Shown here in pieces: positions 26,767 through 36,227 of a stretch of DNA of 64,000 nt. The position numbers and the translations under genes are program-made. How positions within the stretch are numbered: the first letter of the stretch is position 1; every line of letters begins with the position of its first letter. This DNA is from GCA-003244245 sp963712995 (GTDB taxonomy: Bacteria; Actinomycetota; Actinomycetes; Mycobacteriales; Pseudonocardiaceae), in NCBI GenBank assembly GCA_963712995.1, contig CAVQKH010000025.1, forward strand, positions 248,001 to 312,000, written 5' to 3'. The notes under the pieces are model-generated. The model was given only the letters and a program-made list of their open reading frames with translations. It was not told the DNA's origin and searched no databases.

Positions 26767-27603
26767 GTGGTCTCGATGAGTAACTTCCGGCGGGCCGCCC
26801 GGGTCCCGCTAGCCAAGCTGGATGACCTCGGTGACCAGCTCTCGCTCTACGGTCGGGCGATCGGTTGGGTCCCGCGGGCGCTGGGGCGCTACCGCAAAGA
26901 GATCGCCCGGCTGCTGGCCGAGGTCAGCTTCGGATCGGGCGCCCTGATCATCATCCTCGGCACCGCGGGAGTGACCGCAGCGCTGTCGCTGTTCGTCGGG
27001 AGCCTGGTGGGTCTGCAAAGCTTCCGTGCGCTGGATGCCCTGGGCACCCAGGCACTCACCGGTTTCGTCACTGCCTACTTCACCACCCGCGACATCGCCC
27101 CGCTGGTCGCCTCGCAGGCCCTGATCTGCACGCTCGGCGCGGGCTACACCGCGGAGCTCGGCGCGATGCGCATCTCCGAGGAGATCGACGCGCTGGAGGC
27201 GATGAGCGTGCCCAGCGTGCCATACCTGATCACCACCCGGGTGATCGCCGGTTTCATCGCGATCATCCCGATGTACACCATCGGGTTGGTGCTCTCCTAC
27301 GCCGCGGCCCGGCTCAACGTCACCGCGATCAACCAGTTACCCGGGGGGACCTACGACCACTACTTCACGCTGTTCCTGCCGGTCAGCGACGTGTTGTGGT
27401 CCTACGTCAAGGTGCTGACGTTCGCCTTCGTGATCATCCTGGTGTGCTGTCACTACGGTTACCGGGCCAGCGGCGGCCCAGCCGGGGTGGGCATCGCGGT
27501 GGGACGCGCGGTGCGGGCCTGCATCGTGATCGTCTCCATCACCGACTTCTTCCTCACTCTGGCGATCTTCGGCACGGTCACCTCGGTCCGGGTGGCCGGA
27601 TGA
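26767..27603 (+). CDS. YrbE/MlaE-type Mce permease B
   Basis: 278 residues. Contains ELGAMRISEEIDALEAMSV, the same ATPase-contact motif, and multiple membrane helices, with a hydrophilic N-terminus (FRRAARVPLAKLDDLGDQL) usual for the B subunit. GTG start, a few residues before an internal ATG. The stop overlaps the mceA start as ATGA. With permease A it should form the MlaE-like heterodimer. Confidence 0.93.
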   Translation: MVSMSNFRRAARVPLAKLDDLGDQLSLYGRAIGWVPRALGRYRKEIARLLAEVSFGSGALIIILGTAGVTAALSLFVGSLVGLQSFRALDALGTQALTGFVTAYFTTRDIAPLVASQALICTLGAGYTAELGAMRISEEIDALEAMSVPSVPYLITTRVIAGFIAIIPMYTIGLVLSYAAARLNVTAINQLPGGTYDHYFTLFLPVSDVLWSYVKVLTFAFVIILVCCHYGYRASGGPAGVGIAVGRAVRACIVIVSITDFFLTLAIFGTVTSVRVAG

Positions 27604-28901
27604 TCCCGGTGGTGGTGCGGCGCAGGCTGCAAGGGGTGGCCTTCCTGATCGTGGTCATCTCCTTGATCGCGCTGTCCATCGCGACGTACTCGGGCGCTTT
27701 CTCCCGCGGCGTCCCGGTGACGCTGCGCGTCGAGAAGACCGGCCTGCAGCTTGATGTGCGCTCGGACGTCAAGGTCCGCGGGTTGATCGTCGGCGAGGTG
27801 ACCGACCTGAGCTCATCGGGTGGCGTCGCCACCGTGGGGCTGATGCTCAAACCCGAGATGGCGCCCCTGATCCCGGACAACGTCAGTGCCCGGCTGCTGC
27901 CCAAGACGCTGTTCGGGGAGAAGTACGTCTCTCTGGTGCTGCCGCAGCGCCCGTCCGGACGTCCGCTGTCGGCGGGCGATGTCATCCCGCAGGACCGCAG
28001 CCAGGCCGCCCGCGAACTGGACGCGGCCTTGGACGGCCTGCTGCCGCTGCTGCAGGCCGTGGCGCCGCAGGACCTGGCAGGCACACTCGGCGCGATCTCC
28101 GGTGCGCTGCGTGGTCGCGGTCAGCGACTCGGCGCCACCCTGGTCCGGACCCAGCAGCTGGTCAGCGGGTTGAACCCGGCGTTGCCGCAACTCCAGGAGG
28201 ACATCACCCGTATCGCTGATCTGGCCGACACCTACACCCGGGCCGCGCCCGAGCTGCTGGCGGCGCTGGCGGATCTGTCCACCACCACCCGCACGGTGGC
28301 GCAGCAGCGCGAGAACCTGGCGGAGCTGTTCTCCTCGCTCACCCAGGCGTCCGGGGACCTCCGGGAGTTCCTGCGCGAAAACCGGGAGAACCTGATCGCG
28401 CTAGCTGCTGAGAGCAGGCCCACCCTGGAGTCGCTAGCCCGGTACGCCCCGGAGTACCCCTGCCTGCTGCACTCGATTGCCGGGCTGGTGCCCCAGATCG
28501 ACCGGGTCTTCGGGGTGGGCACCGGCCAGCCGGGGTTGCACGTCTACCTGGAGGTCACCAACAACCGCGGGAAGTACCTGCCGGGGGTGGACGAGCCGCG
28601 CTACGACGAGGACCGCGGCCCGCGCTGCTATCCCGTGCGCGACGGCATCAAGTTCCCGGAGTACCCGGGTGGCCCGATCCAGGATGGCTCGACATCGCCG
28701 CCGGTCGGTCACTCGGATCCCTCGCCGGGTTTGGGGCCTGCCAGTACACCGCCACAAGCGGTCATGGGACTGCCGAATTCCCCGGCTGAGCAGCAGTTCC
28801 TCGCCGCACTGCTCGCCTCGGCCGACGGTGAGCGACATCCTGGCTGGACCAGTTTCCTGCTCGGCCCGCTGCTGCGGGGCGCGGAGGTGACGCTGCGGTG
28901 A
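27600..28901 (+). CDS. Mce family protein A
   Basis: 433 residues starting at the ATG that overlaps the permease stop; a much longer open frame upstream is a shadow of the permease gene. One N-terminal membrane anchor (GVAFLIVVISLIALSIATY), then the MCE/MlaD domain with VTLRVEKTGLQLDVRSDVKVRG and LLPKTLFGEKYVSL, a long helical region and a Pro-rich tail. Mce proteins form a hydrophobic conduit carrying lipids or sterols across the envelope. The reading frame is intact. Overlaps mceB by four bases. Confidence 0.92.
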   Translation: MIPVVVRRRLQGVAFLIVVISLIALSIATYSGAFSRGVPVTLRVEKTGLQLDVRSDVKVRGLIVGEVTDLSSSGGVATVGLMLKPEMAPLIPDNVSARLLPKTLFGEKYVSLVLPQRPSGRPLSAGDVIPQDRSQAARELDAALDGLLPLLQAVAPQDLAGTLGAISGALRGRGQRLGATLVRTQQLVSGLNPALPQLQEDITRIADLADTYTRAAPELLAALADLSTTTRTVAQQRENLAELFSSLTQASGDLREFLRENRENLIALAAESRPTLESLARYAPEYPCLLHSIAGLVPQIDRVFGVGTGQPGLHVYLEVTNNRGKYLPGVDEPRYDEDRGPRCYPVRDGIKFPEYPGGPIQDGSTSPPVGHSDPSPGLGPASTPPQAVMGLPNSPAEQQFLAALLASADGERHPGWTSFLLGPLLRGAEVTLR

Positions 28902-29953
28902 GGCCAGCCCGTACGGTCACAGTGCTCGCGCCACTGACCAAGCTGGTCGTGTTCAGCGCCGTCACCGCGCTGGCCACCGGCCTGGTCGCGCTGACCATCG
29001 CCAACGTCAGGCTGACCGGCACGACCAGCTATCTGGCCCGGTTCAGCGACGTCAGCGGCCTGTTGGTGGGTGACGACGTGCGCATCGCCGGGGTCCGGGT
29101 GGGCACGGTGGATTCCATCGAGCTGGTCGACCGGCGCATCGCGCAGGTGGGTTTGCGCGTGGACTCCGGCCAACGGCTGCCGGCGTCGGTGACCGCGTCG
29201 GTGCTGTACCGCAACCTCATCGGGCAGCGCTACCTCGCCCTGGCCCGGGGTCCCGGCCCGGTCGGGGAGACCCTGCCGCCCGGCGGGTTGATCCCGATCG
29301 GGCACACCACGCCACCGCTGAACCTCACCGTGCTGTTCAACGGGTTCAAGCCGCTGCTGGCGGGCCTGGACCCAGCACAGCTCAACCAGCTGTCCTGGGA
29401 GATCGTGCAGGTGCTGCAGGGGCAGGCCGGCACTGTGGAGAGCCTGCTCGCCAGCACCTCGTCGCTGACCAGGGACCTCGCCGACCGCGACCGGGTGATC
29501 GGTGAGCTGATCACGAACCTGAACACCGTGCTGGACACCGTCAATGCCCGCGACGAGCAGCTCTCCGCACTGATCCTGCAATTGCAGCGGCTGGTCTCGG
29601 GGTTGGCAGCGGATCGGGAGCCGATCGGGCAGGCGATCGTCTCGATCGATCAGCTCGCCGGCACCACCGCTGGCCTGCTCAGTGACGCCCGGCCCGCGCT
29701 GCGCGAGGACATTGCCGCGCTGGGCGCGCTGTCATCCAATCTGGCAGGCAGCGAGCAGGTGATCGACGGGGTGCTGCGGTTCCTGCCGGAGAAGCTCACC
29801 AAGCTCAGCCGGGTAGGCAGCTACGGCTCGTGGTTCAACTTCTACCTCTGCGGGCTCGAAGGTACCGTCACCGTCCCCGTGCCCGATGCGGCGAACGTAC
29901 CCCTGGTCGTCCCGCTGACCACGCCGCCACCCGCCGCGAGGTGCACGCCGTGA
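28898..29953 (+). CDS. Mce family protein B
   Basis: 351 residues, GTG start overlapping mceA. Membrane anchor (LVVFSAVTALATGLVALTI), MCE domain (ARFSDVSGLLVGDDVRIAGVRVGTV, VLYRNLIGQRYLAL) and a helical C-terminal region ending in a short Pro-rich tail. Intact frame. Overlaps mceC by four bases. Confidence 0.92.
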   Translation: MRPARTVTVLAPLTKLVVFSAVTALATGLVALTIANVRLTGTTSYLARFSDVSGLLVGDDVRIAGVRVGTVDSIELVDRRIAQVGLRVDSGQRLPASVTASVLYRNLIGQRYLALARGPGPVGETLPPGGLIPIGHTTPPLNLTVLFNGFKPLLAGLDPAQLNQLSWEIVQVLQGQAGTVESLLASTSSLTRDLADRDRVIGELITNLNTVLDTVNARDEQLSALILQLQRLVSGLAADREPIGQAIVSIDQLAGTTAGLLSDARPALREDIAALGALSSNLAGSEQVIDGVLRFLPEKLTKLSRVGSYGSWFNFYLCGLEGTVTVPVPDAANVPLVVPLTTPPPAARCTP

Positions 29954-30936
29954 GGTCACCGCCGCGCCACCCGATCGCCCTCGGCGTCGCCGGTGTGGTC
30001 GTCCTGGTTTTGCTGGTCATCGCCGGCTACAACGCGGAGCGCCTGCCGATCATCGGTGGCGGCACCACTTATACCGCTGAGTTCCGCGACGCCGCCGGGT
30101 TGGCGGCCCGGGATCCGGTCTATATCGCCGGGGTCGAGGTCGGCCGGGTCAGCGCCGTCGAACTGGCCGGCGACCGGGTACGGGTGTCCCTGCGGATCAG
30201 GGACGCCTGGCTGGGGGACCAGACCAACGCTGCGATCGAGATCAAGAGCCTGCTGGGCGCGAAGTCGGTGAGCCTGGACCCCCGCGGGCAGCGCGCGCTC
30301 GAGCCCGTCACACCCATCCCGCTGCAGCGCACGGCCTCGCCCTACGACGTCATCGAGGCACTGAGCGGGCTGTCCGGGACCCTGGAGCAGATCGACACCA
30401 GCCAGCTCGAACAGAGTCTGCGGACGCTGGCCGACACCTTCCGCGGCACCCCCGAGCAGGTCAAGGGCACCCTGGATGGGTTGTCCCGGCTGTCGGCGAC
30501 GATCGCCGGTCGGGACCAGCAGATCCGGCACCTGCTGGCCGGGACGGACACCCTGTCCGGGGTGCTGGCCGGCCGCAATGCTGAGTTCGAGCGACTGCTC
30601 ACCGACGGGAACCTGCTGTTGGCCGAGGTCCGTCACCGGCGGGAGGCGATCAGTGCGCTGCTGACCAGTGTGCAGGCGCTGTCGTTGCAGCTGCGTGGGC
30701 TGGTGGCGGACAACAGCGCCCAGCTGCGTCCGGCGCTGGAGCAACTCGACGCGGTGGCCGCCGTGCTGGCGCGAAACCAGGACAACCTGGACCGGGGGTT
30801 GGCGCTGGAGCCGGTGTTCATCCGGCTGTTCACCAACACCCTGGGCAACGGGCGCTGGTTCGACAGCTACATCTGCGGGTTGCTGCCGCCACCGACCGCG
30901 CTGGGTCCGCTCACGATCAACGAGCGGGGGTGCTGA
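29950..30936 (+). CDS. Mce family protein C
   Basis: 328 residues from a GTG overlapping mceB. N-terminal anchor (ALGVAGVVVLVLLVIAGY), MCE domain (YTAEFRDAAGLAARDPVYIAGVEVG, IKSLLGAKSVSL), coiled helical repeats of TLDGLSRLSATIAGR type, and a Cys-containing ending (DSYICGLLPPP). Intact frame. mceD starts two bases after the stop. Confidence 0.92.
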   Translation: MRSPPRHPIALGVAGVVVLVLLVIAGYNAERLPIIGGGTTYTAEFRDAAGLAARDPVYIAGVEVGRVSAVELAGDRVRVSLRIRDAWLGDQTNAAIEIKSLLGAKSVSLDPRGQRALEPVTPIPLQRTASPYDVIEALSGLSGTLEQIDTSQLEQSLRTLADTFRGTPEQVKGTLDGLSRLSATIAGRDQQIRHLLAGTDTLSGVLAGRNAEFERLLTDGNLLLAEVRHRREAISALLTSVQALSLQLRGLVADNSAQLRPALEQLDAVAAVLARNQDNLDRGLALEPVFIRLFTNTLGNGRWFDSYICGLLPPPTALGPLTINERGC

Positions 30937-30938
30937 GC

Positions 30939-32136
30939 ATGCGCCGCTGGACCGGACGCCTGATCGCGATCGGCTGTGTGCTCGGCGTGCTGGTGGTCGC
31001 CGGGCTGTGGTGGCTGACGCCGCGCCCCGGGCGCACCATCACCGTCTACCTCAGCTCCGCGGTCGGGGTGTTCCCGGACAACGAGGTCCTGATCCTGGGT
31101 GTGCCGGTCGGCCGGATCACCACGGTGGCGCCCCAGGGCCGCCTGGTCAAGGTCGTGCTGACGATCGATGACTCGGTGGACGTACCGGCCGGCGCCTCGG
31201 CCGTGGTGATCTCGCCCAGCCTGGTCGCCGGTCGCAGCATCCAGCTGACCCCGGCCTACACCCGGGGTCCGAGGATGCCCGACGGGGGTGTCATCCCAGT
31301 GGAGCGCACCGCCGTCCCACTCGGGGTGGACGAGCTGACCCGCGCTGCCAACGACCTCGCCACCATGCTCGGCCCCACCGGGGTGAACCGTACAGGCGCC
31401 CAAGGAAAGGGAGCCCAAGGAAAGGGAGCCACTGTCCGACCTGCTCGATGTCGGGGCAGCCAACCTGCGGGGCAATGGGCAGGCGGTCAACGACACGATC
31501 GGCAACGTGGCAGCGCTGTCCGAGACGCTGGCCGGATCCCGCAAGGAATTGTTCGACACGGTCACTCAACTGCAGTCCTTCGTGTCCACCCTGGCCGCGA
31601 ACGACGCGCAGGTCCGGCAGTTCACCAGCCAGCTCGCCGAGGTGTCGAATTTTCTGGCCGGTGAGCGTGGTGACCTCGGTGCGGCGTTGCGGGAGCTGTC
31701 CCTCGCCTTGGGTGAGGTGGCCGCGTTCGTGCAGGACAACCGGGCAGTACTGCGCTCGAACGTGGACCGGCTCACCGAGGTGACCGCGGTGCTGGTGCGG
31801 CAACGGGAGGCGCTGGGCCAGATCATCGATCTCGCGCCCACCGCGCTGAGCAACCTCAGCAACGCCTACAACTCCTCCTCCGGCACGCTGGACACCCGCC
31901 TGAACATCGAGGAACTGCGGGCCCCACCGATCCTGCTGGTCTGCGAGCTGCTGCTGCGTGGCACCCCGCGGCCGGTGCCTGCCGCCCTGGCGCAGACCTG
32001 CCGCGCGCTTGAGCCACAACTCACCGGCGCGGTGCCGCTGCCCTCGGCAGCCCAGGTGATCAGCGCGCTGCAGGCCGGGGAGCCGCCGCCGCTGCCGCTG
32101 CTCGCGCTGCCCACCATTGCCGGGGGTAGCCGATGA
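30939..32136 (+). pseudogene. Mce family protein D, interrupted by a +1 frameshift
   Basis: The first half (anchor, MCE domain with YLSSAVGVFPDNEVLILGVPVG and VVISPSLVAGRSIQLTP) ends its correct frame near 31430. The rest continues one frame later with LSDLLDVGAANLRGNGQAV and reaches the stop at 32136. The break lies in two tandem copies of a 15-base unit with GGG runs; removing one G restores a normal sequence (KEPLSDLLD). A sequencing error or a true mutation are both possible. As read, the protein is truncated after the MCE domain. The end overlaps mceE (ATGA), so the operon architecture is preserved. Confidence 0.8.
31398..31427 (+). repeat. Tandem 15-base duplication at the mceD frameshift
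   Basis: GCCCAAGGAAAGGGA occurs twice in direct tandem (31398-31412 and 31413-31427), adding AQGKG twice. The frame disruption of mceD is at or just after the second copy. Confidence 0.9.
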
Positions 32137-33348
32137 GCCGGGTGCCTGCGATGCTGCTCAGCGCGTCGGTCCTGGGCGCGCTGGCGGGTTGTGGGGTCCT
32201 CCAGGGCGGGCTGCAGAACGTGCCGCTGCCCGGTGGGGTGGACACCGGACCAAACCCCTACCAGGTCACCGCGGAGTTCTCCGACGTGCTGGAGCTGGTG
32301 CCGCAGTCGCTGGTGAAGGTCAACGACGTGTCGGTCGGAATGGTCCGGGCGATCAGGCTCGCCCCGGACAGTTGGCATGCGCTGGTCACCCTGGAGCTCA
32401 ACCGGACCGTCGAGCTGCCCGCCAACACGCTCGCGCGCGTGCGCACCACGAGCCTGCTGGGGGAGAAGTTCGTCGAGCTCGCCGGTCCCCACCGCCGAGC
32501 CGCCACGGGGCAGGCTGACCGACGGTGCGGTGATCCCGCTGCCGCGCACCAGCCGCGCCACCGACGTCGAGGAGGTGCTGGGAGCGCTGTCGTTACTGCT
32601 CAACGGGGGTGGCCTCGATCAGATCCGGACCATCGCCACTGAGCTGAACGCGGCCCTGTCCGGTCACGAACCGCAGCTGCGGGCGCTGCTGGCGGACCTG
32701 AACACCCTGGTGTCCGGCCTGGACATGCACAAGGCGGAGATCAACCGGGCGCTGGATGCGCTGAACCGGCTGTCGGCCACCCTGGCCGGCCAGCGCGGGC
32801 AGATCACCACCGCGCTGGATGGGTTGCCTGCGGGTCTGCAGGTGCTGGCCGACCAGCGCGCCCAGCTCACCGGCACGTTGACGGCGCTGGACCGGCTCTC
32901 GGTGGTCGCCACCGACACCATCGACCGCAGCCGCGACGACCTGATCGCCGACCTGCAGCTGCTGCGCCCCACATTGCAACAGCTGGCCGCCGCGGGGACC
33001 GATCTGCCGGACGCACTGGAACTCATCGCCACCTACCCGTTCACCGACGGCGCCGTCCGGGAGGGCTTCCAGGGCGACTACGCCAACCTCTACGTCAGGG
33101 CCGACCTGAACCTCGGCACCGTGCTGGACAATCTCTCCTCCTCCGGGCAGCCCCTGATGGGGGTGCCCCCGCCGCTCGGAGAGCTGCTGGCCCCCGGCCG
33201 CCCGCCGCTGGGGTCGCTGCTCGAGGGGCTCTCCGGGGTGGCGCCACCACCGGCGTCCGCCTCGGGCGGCCCCGGCGCCGATCCTGGTGGGATGAGCGCG
33301 TTGCTCGCGCCGCTGCTGCGGGCCCCGGGGCGGGTAGGACCGGCATGA
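32133..33348 (+). pseudogene. Mce family lipoprotein E, interrupted by a +1 frameshift
   Basis: The N-terminus is a lipoprotein signal with lipobox LAGC (LGALAGCGVLQ), as in LprK-type MceE. The MCE domain follows (LELVPQSLVKVNDVSVG, VRTTSLLGEKFVELAG). The frame breaks at the CCCC run 32487-32490; with one C fewer the text continues as GPTAEPPRGRLTDGAVIPLP and then runs to 33348 with helical repeats and a Pro/Gly-rich tail. As read it stops at 32642. The end overlaps mceF by four bases. Confidence 0.8.
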
Positions 33349-34579
33349 TCAGCGCGAGAGTCCGGTTCCAGCTGCTGGCGTTCGTCATCGTCACCGTGCT
33401 CGGGGTGGGTTATGTCGGCGTCCGCTACCTCGGTGCGGGCGCGCTGTTCGGTGCCGGCCCCTACCCGGTGACCCTGCAGCTCACCGACTCCGGCGGGATA
33501 TTCACCGGGGCAGACGTCACCTACCGCGGCGTGGGCGTCGGCCGGGTCGGATCACTGCGGCTGACCAGCCAGGGCGTTGATGCTCAACTGGTGATCAATC
33601 CGGAAGCCCCGCCCATCCCGGCTGAGCTGGACGCCGTGGTGAGCTAACCTGTCCGTGATCGGCGAACAGTTCGTCGACCTGCGGCCACGGCGTGTGCAGG
33701 GTCCGATGCTGGGGGCCGGGTCGGTGATCCCGGCGTCCCGGGCCCGCACACCGGTCCAGATCGGGGAGCTCATCGCCAACCTGGACAACTTCATCCGGTC
33801 GGTGCCGCTGGAGTCCCTGCGCACCGTCGTGGAAGAGCTGGGCACCGCCTTCACCGGCACCGGCCCGGAGCTCCAGAGGTTACTGGAGGGCACCGACGCG
33901 TTCACCCACGACGCCATCGCCGCGTTGCCGCAGACCGTCACCTTGATCAGAGACGGGCGGGTGGTGTTGCAGACGCAGAACGAGCGCTCCAGCGCAATCG
34001 TCTCGTTCAGCCGGGACCTCGCGCTGCTCGCCGCGCAGTTGCGCTCCTCGGACCCGGACATCCGACGGTTGATCAGGACGACGCCGCAGTTCGCGGACCA
34101 GACCAGCGCCTTGATCGCCGAGAGCGGCACCCAGATCGGCAGGCTGCTCGCCGACCTGCTCACGGTGTCCCGGGTCACGGGGCCCCGCCAGGATGCGCTG
34201 CGTCATCTGCTGTCGGTGTACCCGGTGGTCATTGTGGTCCACTGACTCCTCGGTGGTGCCCGATGACGGTTTCGCTCACCTCGGGCTGGCGCTCAACTTC
34301 TTCGATCCGTACGCCTGCGTGCGGGGTTACGAGGGCACCATCCGGCGCTCCGGGACCGACACCGCGCCGGTCCCGGCCAATCGCGACGCGTTCTGCGCCG
34401 AGCCGCCGGGCAGCCCCACGGACGTTCGCGGCGCGCAGAACGTGCCGCGTGCCGGGACACCCGCCCAGGTCCCGCCGGGGGGACCCGGGCGGGTGACCTC
34501 GGGCAGGCCATCAGCAGACCCATCGGCCGGCCCATCGGTCAGGCCGATCGCCGACCTCACGTCGATCCTGGAGGGCTGA
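33345..34579 (+). pseudogene. Mce family protein F, interrupted by two +1 frameshifts
   Basis: The first part has the anchor (FQLLAFVIVTVLGVGYVGV) and start of the MCE domain (LTDSGGIFTGADVTYRGVGVG), ending at an in-frame TAA at 33645-33647. Removing the T at 33645 joins it to NLSVIGEQFVDLRPRR. A second extra base in the CC at 34239-34240 cuts the frame again; removing it gives VVTDSSVVPDDGFAHLGLALNFFDPYAC and the final tail. All motifs of a complete MceF are therefore present in three pieces. Confidence 0.8.
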
Positions 34580-34606
34580 GTCCTGCGTATCCCCTGGTCA
34601 CCACGG

Positions 34607-35140
34607 ATGGCCACCCTCTTGATCGCGGTGCCCGCCGCGGTCGCCGTGATCGCTGCCGGCTGGTTCGGCGCGTCGTGGTACCGGGCCGCCCACGATGAGT
34701 CGCTTGCGTCGGGTCTGGCCAGGGACACCGTGCTCCAGGACGCCCAACAGGCGACGGTCAACCTCAACACCCTCGACCACCGGCGGCCCTCCGACGGGTT
34801 GGCGCTGTGGGAGCAGTCGGCCACCGGGTCGCTGCTGGAGGAGGTGCGGGCCAACCGAGCCACCTACGCGCGGGTCATCACCGACGCGGGGACGACCACC
34901 ACCGCGCGGATCCTCGACGGCGCGGTTGCCGAGCTCGACGAGCGGGCCGGTACCGCACGGGTGCTGGTCGGGGTGGACGTCACGTCGGTCCGGGCACGCG
35001 GGGAGGCCAGCTGCGTGCGCAGGCGCATCCAGTTGGAGATGCGTCGCACGCAGGCCGTCTGGAAGGTCGACAAGCTGGCGCCGGTCGGCTCGGCGAACCC
35101 GGTGCCCGGCGCGTGCCCCACGGCCACGCCCCCGAGATAG
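34607..35140 (+). CDS. Mce-associated membrane protein (downstream pair, first)
   Basis: 177 residues from ATG; a CTG at 34583, with GGAGGG ahead of it, might be the true start and would add eight residues. One membrane helix (LLIAVPAAVAVIAAGWFGA) then WYRAAHDESLASGLARDTVLQDAQ, ATGSLL and WKVDKLAPVG. It is the paralogue of the protein at 23662-24279. The lone cysteines (SCVRRR, GACP) match positions in that copy. It lies directly after mceF. Confidence 0.8.
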   Translation: MATLLIAVPAAVAVIAAGWFGASWYRAAHDESLASGLARDTVLQDAQQATVNLNTLDHRRPSDGLALWEQSATGSLLEEVRANRATYARVITDAGTTTTARILDGAVAELDERAGTARVLVGVDVTSVRARGEASCVRRRIQLEMRRTQAVWKVDKLAPVGSANPVPGACPTATPPR

Positions 35141-35153
35141 GAGCCGGGAGTTC

Positions 35154-35798
35154 ATGAAACCTACGGTGTCGCCACCACGTCCCTCCCCGCTGCGCCGACG
35201 GCCGCGGGTCGCCGGACGGCGCCATCCGGCGCCGTCCACGGATATCGTCGTCACCGAGGAGGTGGCGCAGTCTGCCGCGCTCGGCTCCGCCCGTCGGTGG
35301 ACCGTGGCGCTGGTGGGGTTGGCTGGGGTGCTGGTGCTCGCGCTGGGTCTGGCGGCCTGGTTCCGCAGCGAGGCGAACCAGCTGCTCGGCTCCGCGGCGC
35401 GCAGCAATGGCGCGCTGCTCGATGTCGGTGCCACCGCGCAGCTCACCGGGCAGGTACGGGATGCGGTGGAACGCGTCTTCTCCTATGACTTCGCCCGGTT
35501 GGATGACAACGAACGGGCCGCCGCTGCCGTGATCACCGGCACGTTCGCCCGCGACTACCGCCAGCAGTTCGCGCGGGTTCGGGAGCTGGCGCCTGGGCAG
35601 CAGGCGGTGGTCGTGGCGAGCGTGCCGACGCTGGCCGTCAAGGTACTCGACGGCGATCGGGCGATCGTGGTGGTGTTCATCGACCAGCAGGCCAACCGCA
35701 GCGGGCAGGCCCAGCCACTCGCCGCTGCGGGTAGGCTCAGTGTCACCGCGCAACGGGTCGACGGTACCTGGAGAATCGCCGACGTGAAGCCCTTCTGA
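35154..35798 (+). CDS. Mce-associated membrane protein (downstream pair, second)
   Basis: 214 residues from an ATG with GGAG/GGGAG just upstream. A basic, Pro-rich cytoplasmic N-terminus of about 55 residues, a membrane helix (VALVGLAGVLVLALGLAAWF), then VFSYDFARLDDNERAAAAVI, FARVRELAPGQQAVVV and GTWRIADVKPF. It is the paralogue of the protein at 24356-24925, so the same two-gene pair flanks the mce operon on both sides. Last gene before the rpoB promoter. Confidence 0.82.
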   Translation: MKPTVSPPRPSPLRRRPRVAGRRHPAPSTDIVVTEEVAQSAALGSARRWTVALVGLAGVLVLALGLAAWFRSEANQLLGSAARSNGALLDVGATAQLTGQVRDAVERVFSYDFARLDDNERAAAAVITGTFARDYRQQFARVRELAPGQQAVVVASVPTLAVKVLDGDRAIVVVFIDQQANRSGQAQPLAAAGRLSVTAQRVDGTWRIADVKPF

Positions 35799-36227
35799 TC
35801 AGCCGGGCCGATCGGGACTTCGCCGCTGATCGTGCACATCCGACCACTGATCGGACGATGTACTCTTGACGGGGCGCGTCTTGCAGGTCACTCTAGGACC
35901 ACGCTTCCGCCGACTTTGGTCGGCGCTGGACAGTCGCCGTCCTAGCGGCTAGACTGCCTCTTTGCGCTGCCCTTTTCTCGTTCCCTGCACGGAAAATCTT
36001 GGAAACCCAGGGTGATCTTGAAGCATGATCTTGAAAATCCGGGGTTCACGGACACCCAGGACGATCTGTGCGCAGGGTGCATCGGGCTGCGTCGATAGTA
36101 CCGACAACATCTCACAACTGCATCAATAATTGCACCAACACCGCGCCGGGAGCGTGGTCCTCGGGGGAGCCCGCTCTGGACCCGCGATCCTGCGCTCGGC
36201 AGCGCTAGTGTTCGGAAGGACGCAATC
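35799..36227 (+). promoter_or_regulatory. rpoB upstream region with a good promoter
   Basis: TGGACA (35927-35932), a 17-base spacer and TAGACT (35950-35955) form a strong housekeeping promoter, giving a leader of about 265 bases. The leader contains a direct repeat TGATCTTGAA (twice near 36011-36034). It ends with AAGGA seven bases before the TTG start. No gene is seen. Confidence 0.6.

Noticed and set aside
26865..27599. Very long frame extending mceA upstream across the permease gene
   Set aside because: The extension is a shadow of permease B; the ATG at 27600 overlaps the permease stop as in the other mce genes.
31398..31430. AAAGGGA heptamers in mceD as programmed -1 frameshift sites
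   Set aside because: They are in the right register for -1 slippage, but the downstream conserved frame is +1, so slippage would not join the two halves.
33640..33650. Programmed +1 frameshift at the TAA of mceF
   Set aside because: There is no slippery codon before the stop and no upstream ribosome-like stimulator; unlike prfB the context offers no re-pairing.
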